32,935 nt of DNA from assembly GCA_947586655.1 (NCBI GenBank), contig CANPXR010000005.1, forward strand, positions 1-32,935, in the 5' to 3' direction. The notes under the pieces were generated by a model. It did no database searches, was not told the DNA's origin, and worked only from the letters and a program-made list of their open reading frames with translations. This DNA comes from an uncultured Bacilli bacterium (lineage in GTDB: Bacteria; Bacillota_I; Bacilli_A; RF39; UBA660). Made by a program: the position numbers and the translations under genes. Positions 23,527 to 31,951 of the stretch are shown here, piece after piece (position 1 is the first letter of the stretch; each line of letters starts with the position of its first letter).

Positions 23527-23706
23527 ATGTATTACTATGGTTACCAAGGTGGCTACGGATATAACTCTCCATGCTGTGGTGGCGTTAACGTATATCCATA
23601 CTATGGCCAAAATCAAGGGGGAACAGGATATGGAGCAGCTATTATCTTAGTACTATTTATATTATTAGTTATAGTAATTGGAGCTAGATGGTTAGGAAAT
23701 AACTAG
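23527..23706 (+). CDS. YjcZ-like GY-rich small membrane protein (59 aa)
   Basis: The frame starts MYYYGYQGGYGYNSPCCGGV and ends in one membrane span (37-54) and RWLGNN. The ATG follows AAAGGAGGGATACTAATT. A Gly/Tyr-rich start with a CCGG motif and a final span AAIILVLFILLVIVIGA is the pattern of the YjcZ family of small Bacillus proteins, often annotated as sporulation-linked, without known activity. It is a single gene between ftsW (divergent) and def, with its own terminator. Family call from pattern; function unknown. Confidence 0.8.
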   Translation: MYYYGYQGGYGYNSPCCGGVNVYPYYGQNQGGTGYGAAIILVLFILLVIVIGARWLGNN

Positions 23707-23731
23707 GAAAGTTTTACTTTCCTTTTTTTTT
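23706..23731 (+). terminator. Intrinsic terminator of the YjcZ-like gene
   Basis: GGAAAG-TTTTA-CTTTCC then nine T; the stem begins with the last base of the stop codon. Confidence 0.88.
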
Positions 23732-23763
23732 ATGATAGAATACTCTTGTTTAGAGGTGGCGTT

Positions 23764-24312
23764 ATGTTTAAAAAACTTAAAATATTAGATGAAAAAGATA
23801 AAAGATTAAGAATGATAAGTAAAGAAGTTACTTTTCCACTAGAAGACGATGAAAAACAAATTATAAAAAATGCCATGGAAAACCTAAGACTTAGTCAAAT
23901 TGAAAAATATGCTAAAAAGTATAATTTAAGGGCTGGATGGGGTTTATCAGCAATTCAAATTGGAATTCCAAAAAGATGGTTTGTTATCGTTGATGAACAA
24001 GAAGACGGTAGCTTTAAGGAATACTTCTTTGCAAACCCAAAGATAATAAGTAACAGCGCCGAAAAAATTTACGTTGAGCAAGGAGAAGGATGCCTTAGTG
24101 TTAACCGTGAGGTAGTTGGTATAATCCCTAGGTACGCTAGGGTAACAATTGAGGCTTATGACTTAAACGGAAATAAGTTTCAAATGAGATTAAGAGAAGA
24201 TTTAGCGGTGTGCGTTCAGCATGAAATAGATCACTTACAAGGCATTTTATTCGTTGACCGAATTGATAAGAAAAATCCGTTTAAAGACGCCGAAAAATAT
24301 AGGGCAATTTAA
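23764..24312 (+). CDS. def: Peptide deformylase
   Basis: Metalloenzyme removing the formyl group from the N-terminal methionine of new proteins. The three motifs are complete: GWGLSAIQIG (58-67), EGCLSV with metal ligand Cys110, and QHEIDHLQG with His153, Glu154, His157. Spacing and the longer N-terminal part fit the Gram-positive type 2 enzyme. The start is the ATG of MFKKLKILDE, preceded by GAGGTG; the upstream TTG reading runs through that site. 182 aa. It is a single gene, with a terminator that also faces smc. Confidence 0.95.
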   Translation: MFKKLKILDEKDKRLRMISKEVTFPLEDDEKQIIKNAMENLRLSQIEKYAKKYNLRAGWGLSAIQIGIPKRWFVIVDEQEDGSFKEYFFANPKIISNSAEKIYVEQGEGCLSVNREVVGIIPRYARVTIEAYDLNGNKFQMRLREDLAVCVQHEIDHLQGILFVDRIDKKNPFKDAEKYRAI

Positions 24313-24343
24313 AAGAAACTAAGTTAAATTAGTTTCTTTTTTT
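24312..24343 (+). terminator. Intrinsic terminator of def, possibly bidirectional
   Basis: AAAGAAACTAA-GTTAAA-TTAGTTTCTTT, 11-bp perfect stem, followed by T on the plus strand. On the minus strand it also ends in TTTCTTTT, so it may stop smc transcripts too. Confidence 0.85.
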
Positions 24344-24355
24344 AATATTTAATTA

Positions 24356-27319
24356 TTACCTTTCGCTTTCATCTTCTTTTATGTCCTTTAATTTAACGCT
24401 AACTAACTTAGATACACCAGATTCCTGCATGGTTACACCATATAAAACATCCGCATACTCCATGGTTTTTTTCTTATGGGTAATAACGATAAACTGGGTT
24501 TTACCTTTAAATTCACTTAAAAACTTACCAAAATTATCAACGTTAACCTCATCTAAGGCTGCCTCCACCTCATCTAAAATACAAAATGGAACTGGCCTTG
24601 TTTGTAATATCGCAAATAAAAGAGATATCGCGGTTAGAGTTTTTTCTCCCCCAGAAAGTAAGGATATGTGTTTAAGCGTTTTACCAGGAGGTAATGCCTT
24701 TATGTCAATTCCCGTTTCCAAAACGTTTGATGGATCGGTAAGTCTAAGTTCTGCGTCTCCTCCAGAAAATAACTTCTTAAATACTTCTTTAAATTTTACT
24801 TTAACGTGCTCAAAGGATTCTAAAAATTTTTCCTTCATTATACCATCTAGTTCTTTTATTATTTTCAAAATGGTATCTTCTGCCTTCATTAAATCTTGTC
24901 TTTGAGAAACCAAAAAGTCATATCTTTTCGATACCCTATCGTATTCTTCTATTGCCCCTACGTTTACATCGCCTAGTTTTTTAATTTCTAGTTTACACTT
25001 ATCAACAATATTCCTTGCCTTTTTTTCATCCATTTCAAGGAAGTAATTATTTTTTGCCTTTTCAAAGGTCATACCATAATCTTCAGTTAAAGTAGAAAGC
25101 AAATTATCTAATTTTACGTCCGCACGATTAACTTTTATTTCAAGTTCTTTTAATTCCTGCTGTTTTTTATAAAATTCTTGGTTATTAACCTTATTTTCTT
25201 TTTCCATCGTAGTAATGGTTTGTTTATAATCATCGATTTCACTTTTTAAAGCTTCCATCGATAGGGATAAAGTCTTCTTTTCCTTTTCCTTTTGGTAGTA
25301 ATCTTCTACTATTTGTTCTTCTTCTTTACTTAAGGTACCGTTAATTAACCCATTTATGTTACTTACCTCATCCTTTAACTTTTGTAGTTCTTCTTCAAAT
25401 AAGGTTTGTCTTTCCTTTTCATACCTTAAGGATATTTCTAAATTCGTTTTTTCTTCAATTAGTTCGTTTCTTTGCTCAGTTATAGCCTTATACTTATTAT
25501 CACCAATATTTATTTCTTCTTCTAAGGCCGCCCTTTTAGATTCTAACTGTTTAAGTAAGTTTTCGTTATCCAAAAGTTCATGTTTTTGCGTTATTATGTT
25601 TGATTGATTTTTTTGAGTTCCACCAGTTAAAGAACCACCAACGTGTAACAACTCACCATCTAAAGTAACGATTTTATATTTATAATTTATCTTTCTTGCA
25701 ATATTTCCTGCTACGTCTATATCACTTACAACTATCGTGGTTCCAAGCTGATTTTTAATAACGTTATTATATAACGATTGGTATTCAACTAAATCAGAGG
25801 CGATACCCACAAAACCATTTTCTTGCCTTAAAAGCCTATAAGTTACGTTATCTACTTCTTTTGCTTTAATTATGTTAAGTGGAAAAAAAGTTGCCCTTCC
25901 GTATTTATTTACCTTCAAAAAATTAATCGCTTCTTTAGCCGCAAACTCATCATCGGTTACAACGTAATTTACCGCTGCCATTAACGCGGTGGATACCGCA
26001 ACGGAATATTCCTTTTTTGTTTCTATTAAATTACCAATAGCACCATGAATTCCAGCTAGTTTAGGATTATCTAGTACACTTTTAACCGCGTATGGTAAAC
26101 CAGAACCATTTTCAATGGTATCTTTTAGCATTTCTATTTTATATTTAGTTTCGTTTTCCATCCGGTTTTGCTCGGTTAAACGCTTTTCATTATCATCATG
26201 TAACTTCTTTACCCTAAAAAATTCTTCTTCCTTAGCGTTTAGTTTTAACGTAGCGTCACTTATTTTCTTATTTAGTATTTCAATCGTATTTTTAACCCCA
26301 AAAATCTCATTTTCTTTTCTTAAAATAGATTCTTTTATATTAACTACGTTATCATGAATCTTAGTATCATTGGCGTTATACTTTTGTCTTTCAACGATAA
26401 GATTCTTTTTTCCTAAAAGCTCTTGCGTATCTTTAACGACCTTGGTTAAGGCACTTTGCATACCATATAATTCTTCTTCCTTTTTGGTTTGCATAAGCTT
26501 TAGTTCTTCTATTTTAGATAAATCAACGTTACTATTTTTTTCTAACTTAATGATTTCTTCGCTTAGCTTTTTTACCAAGAGTTTATTACTTTGGTAATCT
26601 CTATTTATTTCGTCTACTTCACTTACGATTAAAGAAACTTCTATATCATCTAACTTCTTTTTATTTTCTAAGTATTTTTTAGCATCCATACTTTGTTTTT
26701 TTAATGGTTCTATGCTGGATTCTAACTCTAGGATTATGTCGTTTATCCTAGCCATGTTATCATGGGTTCTATCTAATTTCCTTAACGCCTCGTCTTTTCT
26801 TTTTTTATATTTAAGGGTTCCAGCGGCAGCCTCAAAAATTATTCTTCTTTCTTCCGGTTTATTTGATAAAATTGCTCCTATGTCACCTTGAGAAATAATG
26901 TTAAAAGATTCTTTTGAAACCCCAGTATCAACGAATAAGTCTTGTACGTCTTTAAGTCTTACCTTCTCATTGTTTAAGTAATATTCGTTTTCCCCAGTTT
27001 TATATATGCACCTTTTTACGCTAACTTCAGTATAATCAGTTGGTAAATACTTATCACTATTATCAAAAATAAGGGTAACACTAGCACTTGATGCTGGTCT
27101 TCTTGACTTACTTCCAGAAAATATTACGTCACTCATGGCTCCTTCACCACGAAGCTGCTTAACTGATTGTTCTCCTAAAACCCATCTTACGGCATCAACT
27201 ATGTTACTTTTACCACTACCATTAGGTCCTACAACACCAGATATACCAGGAGTTAAATCTAGTTTTATTTTTTCCGCAAAAGATTTAAATCCCACCGTTT
27301 TAATTTCTTTTAAATACAT
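24356..27319 (-). CDS. smc: Chromosome partition protein Smc
   Basis: SMC ATPase of the condensin complex, organising and separating sister chromosomes. N-terminal Walker A GPNGSGKSN (31-39) in YLKEIKTVGFKSFAEKIKL-type start. Long coiled coil, hinge about 400-545 (PYAVKSVLDNPKLAGIHGAI, GSLTGGTQK), second coiled coil, then signature LLSGGEKTLTAISLLFA (from about 889) and Walker B CILDEVEAALDEVNV. At 987 aa it is about 200 shorter than Bacillus Smc (1186), with both heads and hinge complete, so the shortening is in the coiled-coil arms. rnc lies 11 nt upstream, the Bacillus order. Confidence 0.96.
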   Translation of the reverse strand: MYLKEIKTVGFKSFAEKIKLDLTPGISGVVGPNGSGKSNIVDAVRWVLGEQSVKQLRGEGAMSDVIFSGSKSRRPASSASVTLIFDNSDKYLPTDYTEVSVKRCIYKTGENEYYLNNEKVRLKDVQDLFVDTGVSKESFNIISQGDIGAILSNKPEERRIIFEAAAGTLKYKKRKDEALRKLDRTHDNMARINDIILELESSIEPLKKQSMDAKKYLENKKKLDDIEVSLIVSEVDEINRDYQSNKLLVKKLSEEIIKLEKNSNVDLSKIEELKLMQTKKEEELYGMQSALTKVVKDTQELLGKKNLIVERQKYNANDTKIHDNVVNIKESILRKENEIFGVKNTIEILNKKISDATLKLNAKEEEFFRVKKLHDDNEKRLTEQNRMENETKYKIEMLKDTIENGSGLPYAVKSVLDNPKLAGIHGAIGNLIETKKEYSVAVSTALMAAVNYVVTDDEFAAKEAINFLKVNKYGRATFFPLNIIKAKEVDNVTYRLLRQENGFVGIASDLVEYQSLYNNVIKNQLGTTIVVSDIDVAGNIARKINYKYKIVTLDGELLHVGGSLTGGTQKNQSNIITQKHELLDNENLLKQLESKRAALEEEINIGDNKYKAITEQRNELIEEKTNLEISLRYEKERQTLFEEELQKLKDEVSNINGLINGTLSKEEEQIVEDYYQKEKEKKTLSLSMEALKSEIDDYKQTITTMEKENKVNNQEFYKKQQELKELEIKVNRADVKLDNLLSTLTEDYGMTFEKAKNNYFLEMDEKKARNIVDKCKLEIKKLGDVNVGAIEEYDRVSKRYDFLVSQRQDLMKAEDTILKIIKELDGIMKEKFLESFEHVKVKFKEVFKKLFSGGDAELRLTDPSNVLETGIDIKALPPGKTLKHISLLSGGEKTLTAISLLFAILQTRPVPFCILDEVEAALDEVNVDNFGKFLSEFKGKTQFIVITHKKKTMEYADVLYGVTMQESGVSKLVSVKLKDIKEDESER

Positions 27320-27330
27320 AAATTCACTTC

Positions 27331-27999
27331 CTAACTAACCTTAGCCTGCTTATCAAGGGCATGTTTAGCGGCCTGTTGTTCAGCTTCTTTTTTTGACTTT
27401 GCAACCCCAGTTGCAAGAATTATTCCCCCAACTAAAACGTTTACCGTAAAGGTCCTATCATGTGATGGCCCTTCTTCTTTTATTACTTCATAACTAACTG
27501 ATTTTTTTGTCGTTTGAACCATTTCTTGTAGTTCTGACTTATAATCCATAAAAAACGTTTCAGGCTTTTCTTTTATGAACGGGATAACTATTTCATATAC
27601 TATTTGTCTTGCCTTTTTATAACCTTGATCTAGGTATACCGCTCCTAAAAAAGATTCAAACATATCCGCAAGGGTTGCTTTTCGGTACCTACCACCTGAT
27701 GCTTCTTCACCTTTTCCTACCTTAACGTACTTTGGAAAATTTAAAAGTAAAGCATACTCATATAAAGCGTTTTCACACACATACATTGATCTTATCTTAG
27801 TCATCTTACCTTCTTCATAGTCGGTTTCATTATAAAGGTAATCACTCATTATTAAATCAAGAACTTTATCTCCCAAAAACTCTAGTCTTTGGTAGTCTTC
27901 CTTTAGGTCATGTTCATTACAATATGATGAGTGTGAAAAGGCTGTATCATAAATATGCATATTATTAGTTTTAATGTTAAACTTATCAAGTAATTCCAT
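27331..27999 (-). CDS. rnc: Ribonuclease III
   Basis: Double-strand-specific endoribonuclease for rRNA and mRNA processing. RNase III signature YQRLEFLGDKVLDL (Glu40, Asp44) and second metal box ATLADMFESFLGAVYLDQGY (Asp112, Glu115). A C-terminal dsRBD (152-220) has DYKSELQEMVQTTKKSVSY and AKSKKEAEQQAAKHAL. The start is the ATG of MELLDKFNIK, with GGGTGATAG upstream; the longer GTG reading begins within that site. 222 aa, normal. First gene of rnc-smc, with an extended -10 promoter. Confidence 0.95.
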   Translation of the reverse strand: MELLDKFNIKTNNMHIYDTAFSHSSYCNEHDLKEDYQRLEFLGDKVLDLIMSDYLYNETDYEEGKMTKIRSMYVCENALYEYALLLNFPKYVKVGKGEEASGGRYRKATLADMFESFLGAVYLDQGYKKARQIVYEIVIPFIKEKPETFFMDYKSELQEMVQTTKKSVSYEVIKEEGPSHDRTFTVNVLVGGIILATGVAKSKKEAEQQAAKHALDKQAKVS

Positions 28000-28015
28000 A
28001 TCTATCACCCATCCA

Positions 28016-28044
28016 ATTATAACAAAAAAACCGAATTTAATCTA
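28016..28044 (-). promoter_or_regulatory. Promoter of rnc-smc
   Basis: Minus strand TAGATT, 17-nt spacer, TATAAT with TGT before it (extended -10), only 16 nt before the rnc ATG, so the leader is very short. Confidence 0.6.
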
Positions 28045-28079
28045 TAATTAGAGGTATTTTTTAAGTTATTAATAAAAAT

Positions 28080-28116
28080 TAAAAAAGAAATTATAAACCT
28101 AAATTCATAATTTCTT
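28080..28116 (-). terminator. Intrinsic terminator of dnaE
   Basis: Minus strand AAGAAATTAT / ATAATTTCTT, 10-bp perfect stem with a 12-nt loop, followed by T-rich sequence, 15 nt after the dnaE stop. Confidence 0.8.
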
Positions 28117-28131
28117 CTTTATGTTTTTAAA

Positions 28132-31005
28132 CTAGTCACATTTTTGCATACTTTGTAATATTATTTGTAACTTAGAAAATCTTTTTTCAACCTTACCAGT
28201 AATTTTATAAACTCCTGGTATAACGATGTTAAAGTAATTTTTATAAACCCGCGGAAACATAACTAATTCAATCATTCCGTATGAATCACTAGCACTTATA
28301 AACATCATTTTTTCCTTGTCCTTCGTATTTATTTCACTTTTTCTTTCAAAGTATAAAACCATGGTAATATTTTTATCAAAATAGTCACCTAGCTTATTAG
28401 TTGTTATGCTATTTTCTAACGTATACTTACTAGTTGGATGATTACTTATATAAAACCCATAAAGTGCTAATTCCTGCTTCGTTAATTCTTCTAAGTCGTA
28501 TTCTTCACATAAATTAAGTTCAGGTTTAACAACTAAGTTCTCGTCTAAATCTTCACAAAGTTCCGCATAATTAATAAAGTCATCTAAGTTTGAAACTAAC
28601 GTTTTTCTCGTGCAACCAAAAAGGTCTAACGCACCGGATAAAATTATGTTTTTAATAACTTCTTTTCCGATTTTATAGTTTCTTTTAACGAAGTTAGCAT
28701 AAGAAGTATACTCACCATTTTTTTCTCTTTCTTGCATTATTTGTCTACACGTTAAGGTCCCAACTTTCTTTATCATTGATAACGGATAAACTAAATTACC
28801 ACCTTCTATTTCATAATTACATGATGCGTTATTAATCGTAGGTTTAACTATGTTTATACCAAGTTTCTTACACTCATTTAAAGTGGTTTTGGTTTTAGTA
28901 GAAACAGAAACAGAATTATTTAATATTTCACACATGAACTCTAGTGGGTAATGAGCCTTTAAATAAGCGAGTTTATAACCAATTATAGCGTAACAAACGG
29001 AATGAGCCTTATTAAAACCATAGTTAGCAAACTTAAGGATTAGTTCATAAACTTCCTTAGCCTCTTTTTCGTCATAACCATTTTTTATGCTGCCCTTTAT
29101 AAAATCTTCTTTTTTTGATAATAAAACTTCCTGTTTTTTCTTACTCATTGCCCTTCTTAACACATCGGCTTCTGCGTAAGAAAACCCAGCCATCTTACTT
29201 GCAATTTGCATTATTTGTTCTTGATAAACGATTATTCCGTAAGTAGGCTCTAATATTTCTTTTAAATCATCATTAACGTACGTTATTTTTTCCTTACCAT
29301 GCTTTCTTGCAACGTAATGAGGAATATTATCAATCGGGCCCGGTCTAAAAAGTGCTACCGCGGCGATTAAATCATTTATGTTATTTGGTTTTAACTCTGA
29401 TACGAAACTTCTCATTCCTTGGGACTCAAATTGAAAGATACCATTTACGTTACCTTCTTTAAATAACTCATAAGTTTTTTTATCATCAAGCGGAATCTCA
29501 TTAAATTTAACATCACCAATTCGCCTTGTTACCTTATCTATTATGCTTAAATTCTTAAGCCCTAAAAAATCCATCTTTAAAAGGCCTAAACTTTCTATGT
29601 AATTCATCGTATAACCACAAATATAATTACCATCGGAGTTAAGCGTTAACGGAACATAATTACTTAAGTCCTTATTAGATATTATGATTCCAGCGGCATG
29701 AATGGAAGTATGCCTTTTAAGGCCCTCTAAGTGTAGTGCAATATCATATATTTTACCTAATAATTTATCTTCTTTTATTAATTTTTTAACGGTTGGATTT
29801 AAAAGTTGTTCCTGCAAGTTTTTTTTATCATCAAAATTACTTAAAAAATTATCAACCTTAAAAACAGGAACCTCAAATATCCTTGATAAATCTCTTATTA
29901 CTTGCTTTGCAAGTAGGTTTGAGAAAGTAATTATGTAACATACTTTTGATGTTCCGTATTTTTTTACTACGTAATTGATTACTAATTCTCTTTTATCAGC
30001 GTCAAAATCAATGTCAATATCGGGCATCGTTACCCTTTGTGGATTTAAAAACCTTTCAAATAGTAAATCATAACGAAGTGGATCAACATCAGTAATTCCA
30101 AGGGAATAAGAAACCAAACTAGATGCCGCAGACCCCCTTCCTGGGCCTACTAAAATTCCATTTTTTTTAGCATATTTTACGTAATCCCAAACAACTAAAA
30201 AATAATTACAAAAACCCATTTTTGATATTACGTTAAGTTCGTATTTAAGCCTTTTAGCATAATTAGGTAAAAGGTTACCATTAAGCCTTTTTTTAAGACC
30301 ATAAACACATAAATCAGTTAAATACTTTTCTTCGTCAAAACCATCTTCATTATTGTAAACTGGTAGCAAATCATTTCTTTTTGGGATCTCTACGTTACAT
30401 AAGTTTGAAAAATAAATGGTATCTTTTTTTATTTGGGCATTTGTTTGATCATCAAAAGTAACATCTTTATTAGAAGTATAATTAACTTCTTTTATTTTAT
30501 ATAAATAAGGTAAATATTCTTCATCTTTTTTTGATAATGTCATGACTTTTTTTATGTATACCTTATTACCATTTATTTTATTTATCTCATCAAAGTTAGA
30601 ATAACCGGTAAAATACTCGTTTAAATTACTAACAAAACCCTCTGCTTTTTTTATGTATTCAAAAGGAATAACAACGTTTAAATCACCTAAATATTCATAA
30701 GTTTTTTCCTCGGTTAATTCACCCTTATTTTTAAGGGTGTCTATCTTACATAACGCTTGGTATCCTTCGTAATTTTTAGCATACAATAAAACTGGAAAAT
30801 CAAAGTTTAGTTCCAAACCAATAATTGGTTTAATGTTATTTTTTTTACACTTAGTATAAAACTCCATTGCTCCAAACAAATTATCATCACATATCGCACA
30901 AGAAGTAATGTTAAGAGAAATTAGTTTATCAATTAAATCATCTATTTTTATAAGACTAGATAATAAAGAATAATCAGTCTTTACCCAAAGTGGTACGTAA
31001 TTCAT
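28132..31005 (-). CDS. dnaE: DNA polymerase III alpha subunit DnaE, compact
   Basis: C-family replicative polymerase. Order: PHP domain (1-200), palm with GPGRGSAASSLVSYSLGITD (287-306) and catalytic Asp in PDIDIDFDADKRE (328-340), then AALFRPGPIDNIPHYVARKH and the thumb/fingers region with SKKKQEVLL and ANYGFNKAHSVCYAIIGYKL, a helix-hairpin-helix region and a short C-terminal OB-like part. The PHP start reads VPLWVKTDYSLLSS where metal-binding members have a HxH (HLHTHYS) motif, so this domain is probably inactive. At 957 aa it is shorter than Bacillus DnaE (about 1115). It is DnaE and not PolC, as no inserted exonuclease is present. The ATG follows GAGAGGTTATTTT. Confidence 0.95.
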   Translation of the reverse strand: MNYVPLWVKTDYSLLSSLIKIDDLIDKLISLNITSCAICDDNLFGAMEFYTKCKKNNIKPIIGLELNFDFPVLLYAKNYEGYQALCKIDTLKNKGELTEEKTYEYLGDLNVVIPFEYIKKAEGFVSNLNEYFTGYSNFDEINKINGNKVYIKKVMTLSKKDEEYLPYLYKIKEVNYTSNKDVTFDDQTNAQIKKDTIYFSNLCNVEIPKRNDLLPVYNNEDGFDEEKYLTDLCVYGLKKRLNGNLLPNYAKRLKYELNVISKMGFCNYFLVVWDYVKYAKKNGILVGPGRGSAASSLVSYSLGITDVDPLRYDLLFERFLNPQRVTMPDIDIDFDADKRELVINYVVKKYGTSKVCYIITFSNLLAKQVIRDLSRIFEVPVFKVDNFLSNFDDKKNLQEQLLNPTVKKLIKEDKLLGKIYDIALHLEGLKRHTSIHAAGIIISNKDLSNYVPLTLNSDGNYICGYTMNYIESLGLLKMDFLGLKNLSIIDKVTRRIGDVKFNEIPLDDKKTYELFKEGNVNGIFQFESQGMRSFVSELKPNNINDLIAAVALFRPGPIDNIPHYVARKHGKEKITYVNDDLKEILEPTYGIIVYQEQIMQIASKMAGFSYAEADVLRRAMSKKKQEVLLSKKEDFIKGSIKNGYDEKEAKEVYELILKFANYGFNKAHSVCYAIIGYKLAYLKAHYPLEFMCEILNNSVSVSTKTKTTLNECKKLGINIVKPTINNASCNYEIEGGNLVYPLSMIKKVGTLTCRQIMQEREKNGEYTSYANFVKRNYKIGKEVIKNIILSGALDLFGCTRKTLVSNLDDFINYAELCEDLDENLVVKPELNLCEEYDLEELTKQELALYGFYISNHPTSKYTLENSITTNKLGDYFDKNITMVLYFERKSEINTKDKEKMMFISASDSYGMIELVMFPRVYKNYFNIVIPGVYKITGKVEKRFSKLQIILQSMQKCD

Positions 31006-31065
31006 AAAATAACCTCTCTTTCTAATAATATTTTACTACAAATGATAATTTTTTCATATTTTAAT

Positions 31066-31094
31066 TTGACTAATTAGTAATTATATGGTAAAGT
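31066..31094 (+). promoter_or_regulatory. Promoter of rpmB
   Basis: TTGACT, 17-nt spacer, TAAAGT, 35 nt before the rpmB ATG. Confidence 0.6.
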
Positions 31095-31129
31095 TATTAG
31101 GCAAACACGTATTTAAGGAGGAATTAAAT

Positions 31130-31297
31130 ATGGCTAAGAAAGTATCTACTAGAAAAGGATTACACGGAAATAATCGTTCACATGCTTTAAACGCAACTAA
31201 AAAAGTACAAAAAGTAAACATGCAAAAAGTAACGGTTGATGGAAAGACCGTTATAATGAGCGCTAGAGAAGCTAAAAAGCAAAAGAAAGCAGCATAG
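31130..31297 (+). CDS. rpmB: Ribosomal protein bL28
   Basis: Large-subunit ribosomal protein. MAKKVSTRKGLHGNNRSHAL, NATKKVQKVNMQKVTVDGKT and VIMSAREAKKQ match bL28 (GNNRSHAxNATKR, NLQKV, SARALK). 55 aa, Lys-rich. The start is the ATG after AAGGAGGAATTAAAT; the longer frame reads through that site. The N-terminal Cys residue of many bL28 proteins is missing, so this is a Cys-less form. Single gene, divergent from dnaE, with a strong terminator. Confidence 0.93.
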   Translation: MAKKVSTRKGLHGNNRSHALNATKKVQKVNMQKVTVDGKTVIMSAREAKKQKKAA

Positions 31298-31300
31298 CAA

Positions 31301-31331
31301 AAAACACTTAAAATTATTTTTTAAGTGTTTT
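31301..31331. terminator. Bidirectional terminator between rpmB and the pilin gene
   Basis: AAAACACTTAAAA / TTTTAAGTGTTTT with a short loop; it ends in T on the plus strand and in six T on the minus strand, serving both convergent genes. Confidence 0.85.
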
Positions 31332-31335
31332 TATT

Positions 31336-31740
31336 TTATTTACAATTACCATCTAATCCATACCAATACCCATCAAATTCATAACCATTATAATTGACTT
31401 CATATTTATTTTGATTTTCTGATGAGTAATTCCCCTTACAAACAACTTGACTAAGTCCTTGTCCTTGCGTTAACAAATCATTTTTTCCAGTTTCTGGATT
31501 AGTTGCATCTTTTTCTAAGTATTCGCTTAAATCAGAAATTGTAGCTGATGTTTTATCACCATTAACAGCAAAATAAGCTTCTGCTATTTGAACAATTTCT
31601 TTTGCTGCGATATATTTAGCTTTAGCTCTAGAATCATTTATGTTCTTTATTACGCTTGAGGTTGCAATAACAAGTATTATAGAAAGCACTACTATTACCG
31701 CTAATAACTCGATTAAAGTAAATCCATTTTTTCTTTCCAT
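31336..31740 (-). CDS. Prepilin-like protein (type IV pilin/ComGC-like)
   Basis: The start is the ATG of MERKNGFTLIELLAVIVVLS, which follows AGGTGATAAT; the longer reading is not supported. Class III signal peptide with cleavage expected after Gly6 (KNG|FTLIE) and the conserved Glu5 of the mature protein. One N-terminal helix (7-30) then a small soluble domain with two Cys (in VVCKGN and DGNCK near the end) that may form a disulfide loop. 134 aa. Likely a pseudopilin or pilin exported by a type IV pilus/Com system, whose assembly genes are not here. It sits alone, with its own promoter and terminator. It is not one of the operonic comG pilins by context. Confidence 0.85.
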   Translation of the reverse strand: MERKNGFTLIELLAVIVVLSIILVIATSSVIKNINDSRAKAKYIAAKEIVQIAEAYFAVNGDKTSATISDLSEYLEKDATNPETGKNDLLTQGQGLSQVVCKGNYSSENQNKYEVNYNGYEFDGYWYGLDGNCK

Positions 31741-31750
31741 ATTATCACCT

Positions 31751-31775
31751 ATCATCATAATATCATTATGATGAT
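31751..31775. repeat. Inverted repeat over the pilin promoter
   Basis: Perfect 11-bp arms ATCATCATAAT / ATTATGATGAT with a 3-nt centre, covering the -10 and most of the spacer of the pilin promoter. A likely operator for a dimeric regulator. Confidence 0.6.
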
Positions 31776-31785
31776 TCTTAGTCAA
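31757..31785 (-). promoter_or_regulatory. Promoter of the prepilin-like gene
   Basis: Minus strand TTGACT, 17-nt spacer, TATTAT, 16 nt before the ATG. Confidence 0.65.
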
Positions 31786-31798
31786 TTTTATACTTACT

Positions 31799-31824
31799 AA
31801 AAAAAGAAACTTTTACGTTTCTTT
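31799..31824 (-). terminator. Intrinsic terminator downstream of the LRR gene
   Basis: Minus strand AAAGAAAC, 6-nt loop, GTTTCTTT and a T-run. It lies 128 nt after the LRR stop, before the pilin promoter. Confidence 0.7.
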
Positions 31825-31951
31825 ACTTTTAATATATATAATTTTTAGTAGGTATCTAAAAAATAGTTACATACGCTATAGCTTAAAATCCATTTAAATT
31901 ACAATTTAAATAAAAATTTCGTTAACTAATTTCATTTTAAACTACTAAATC

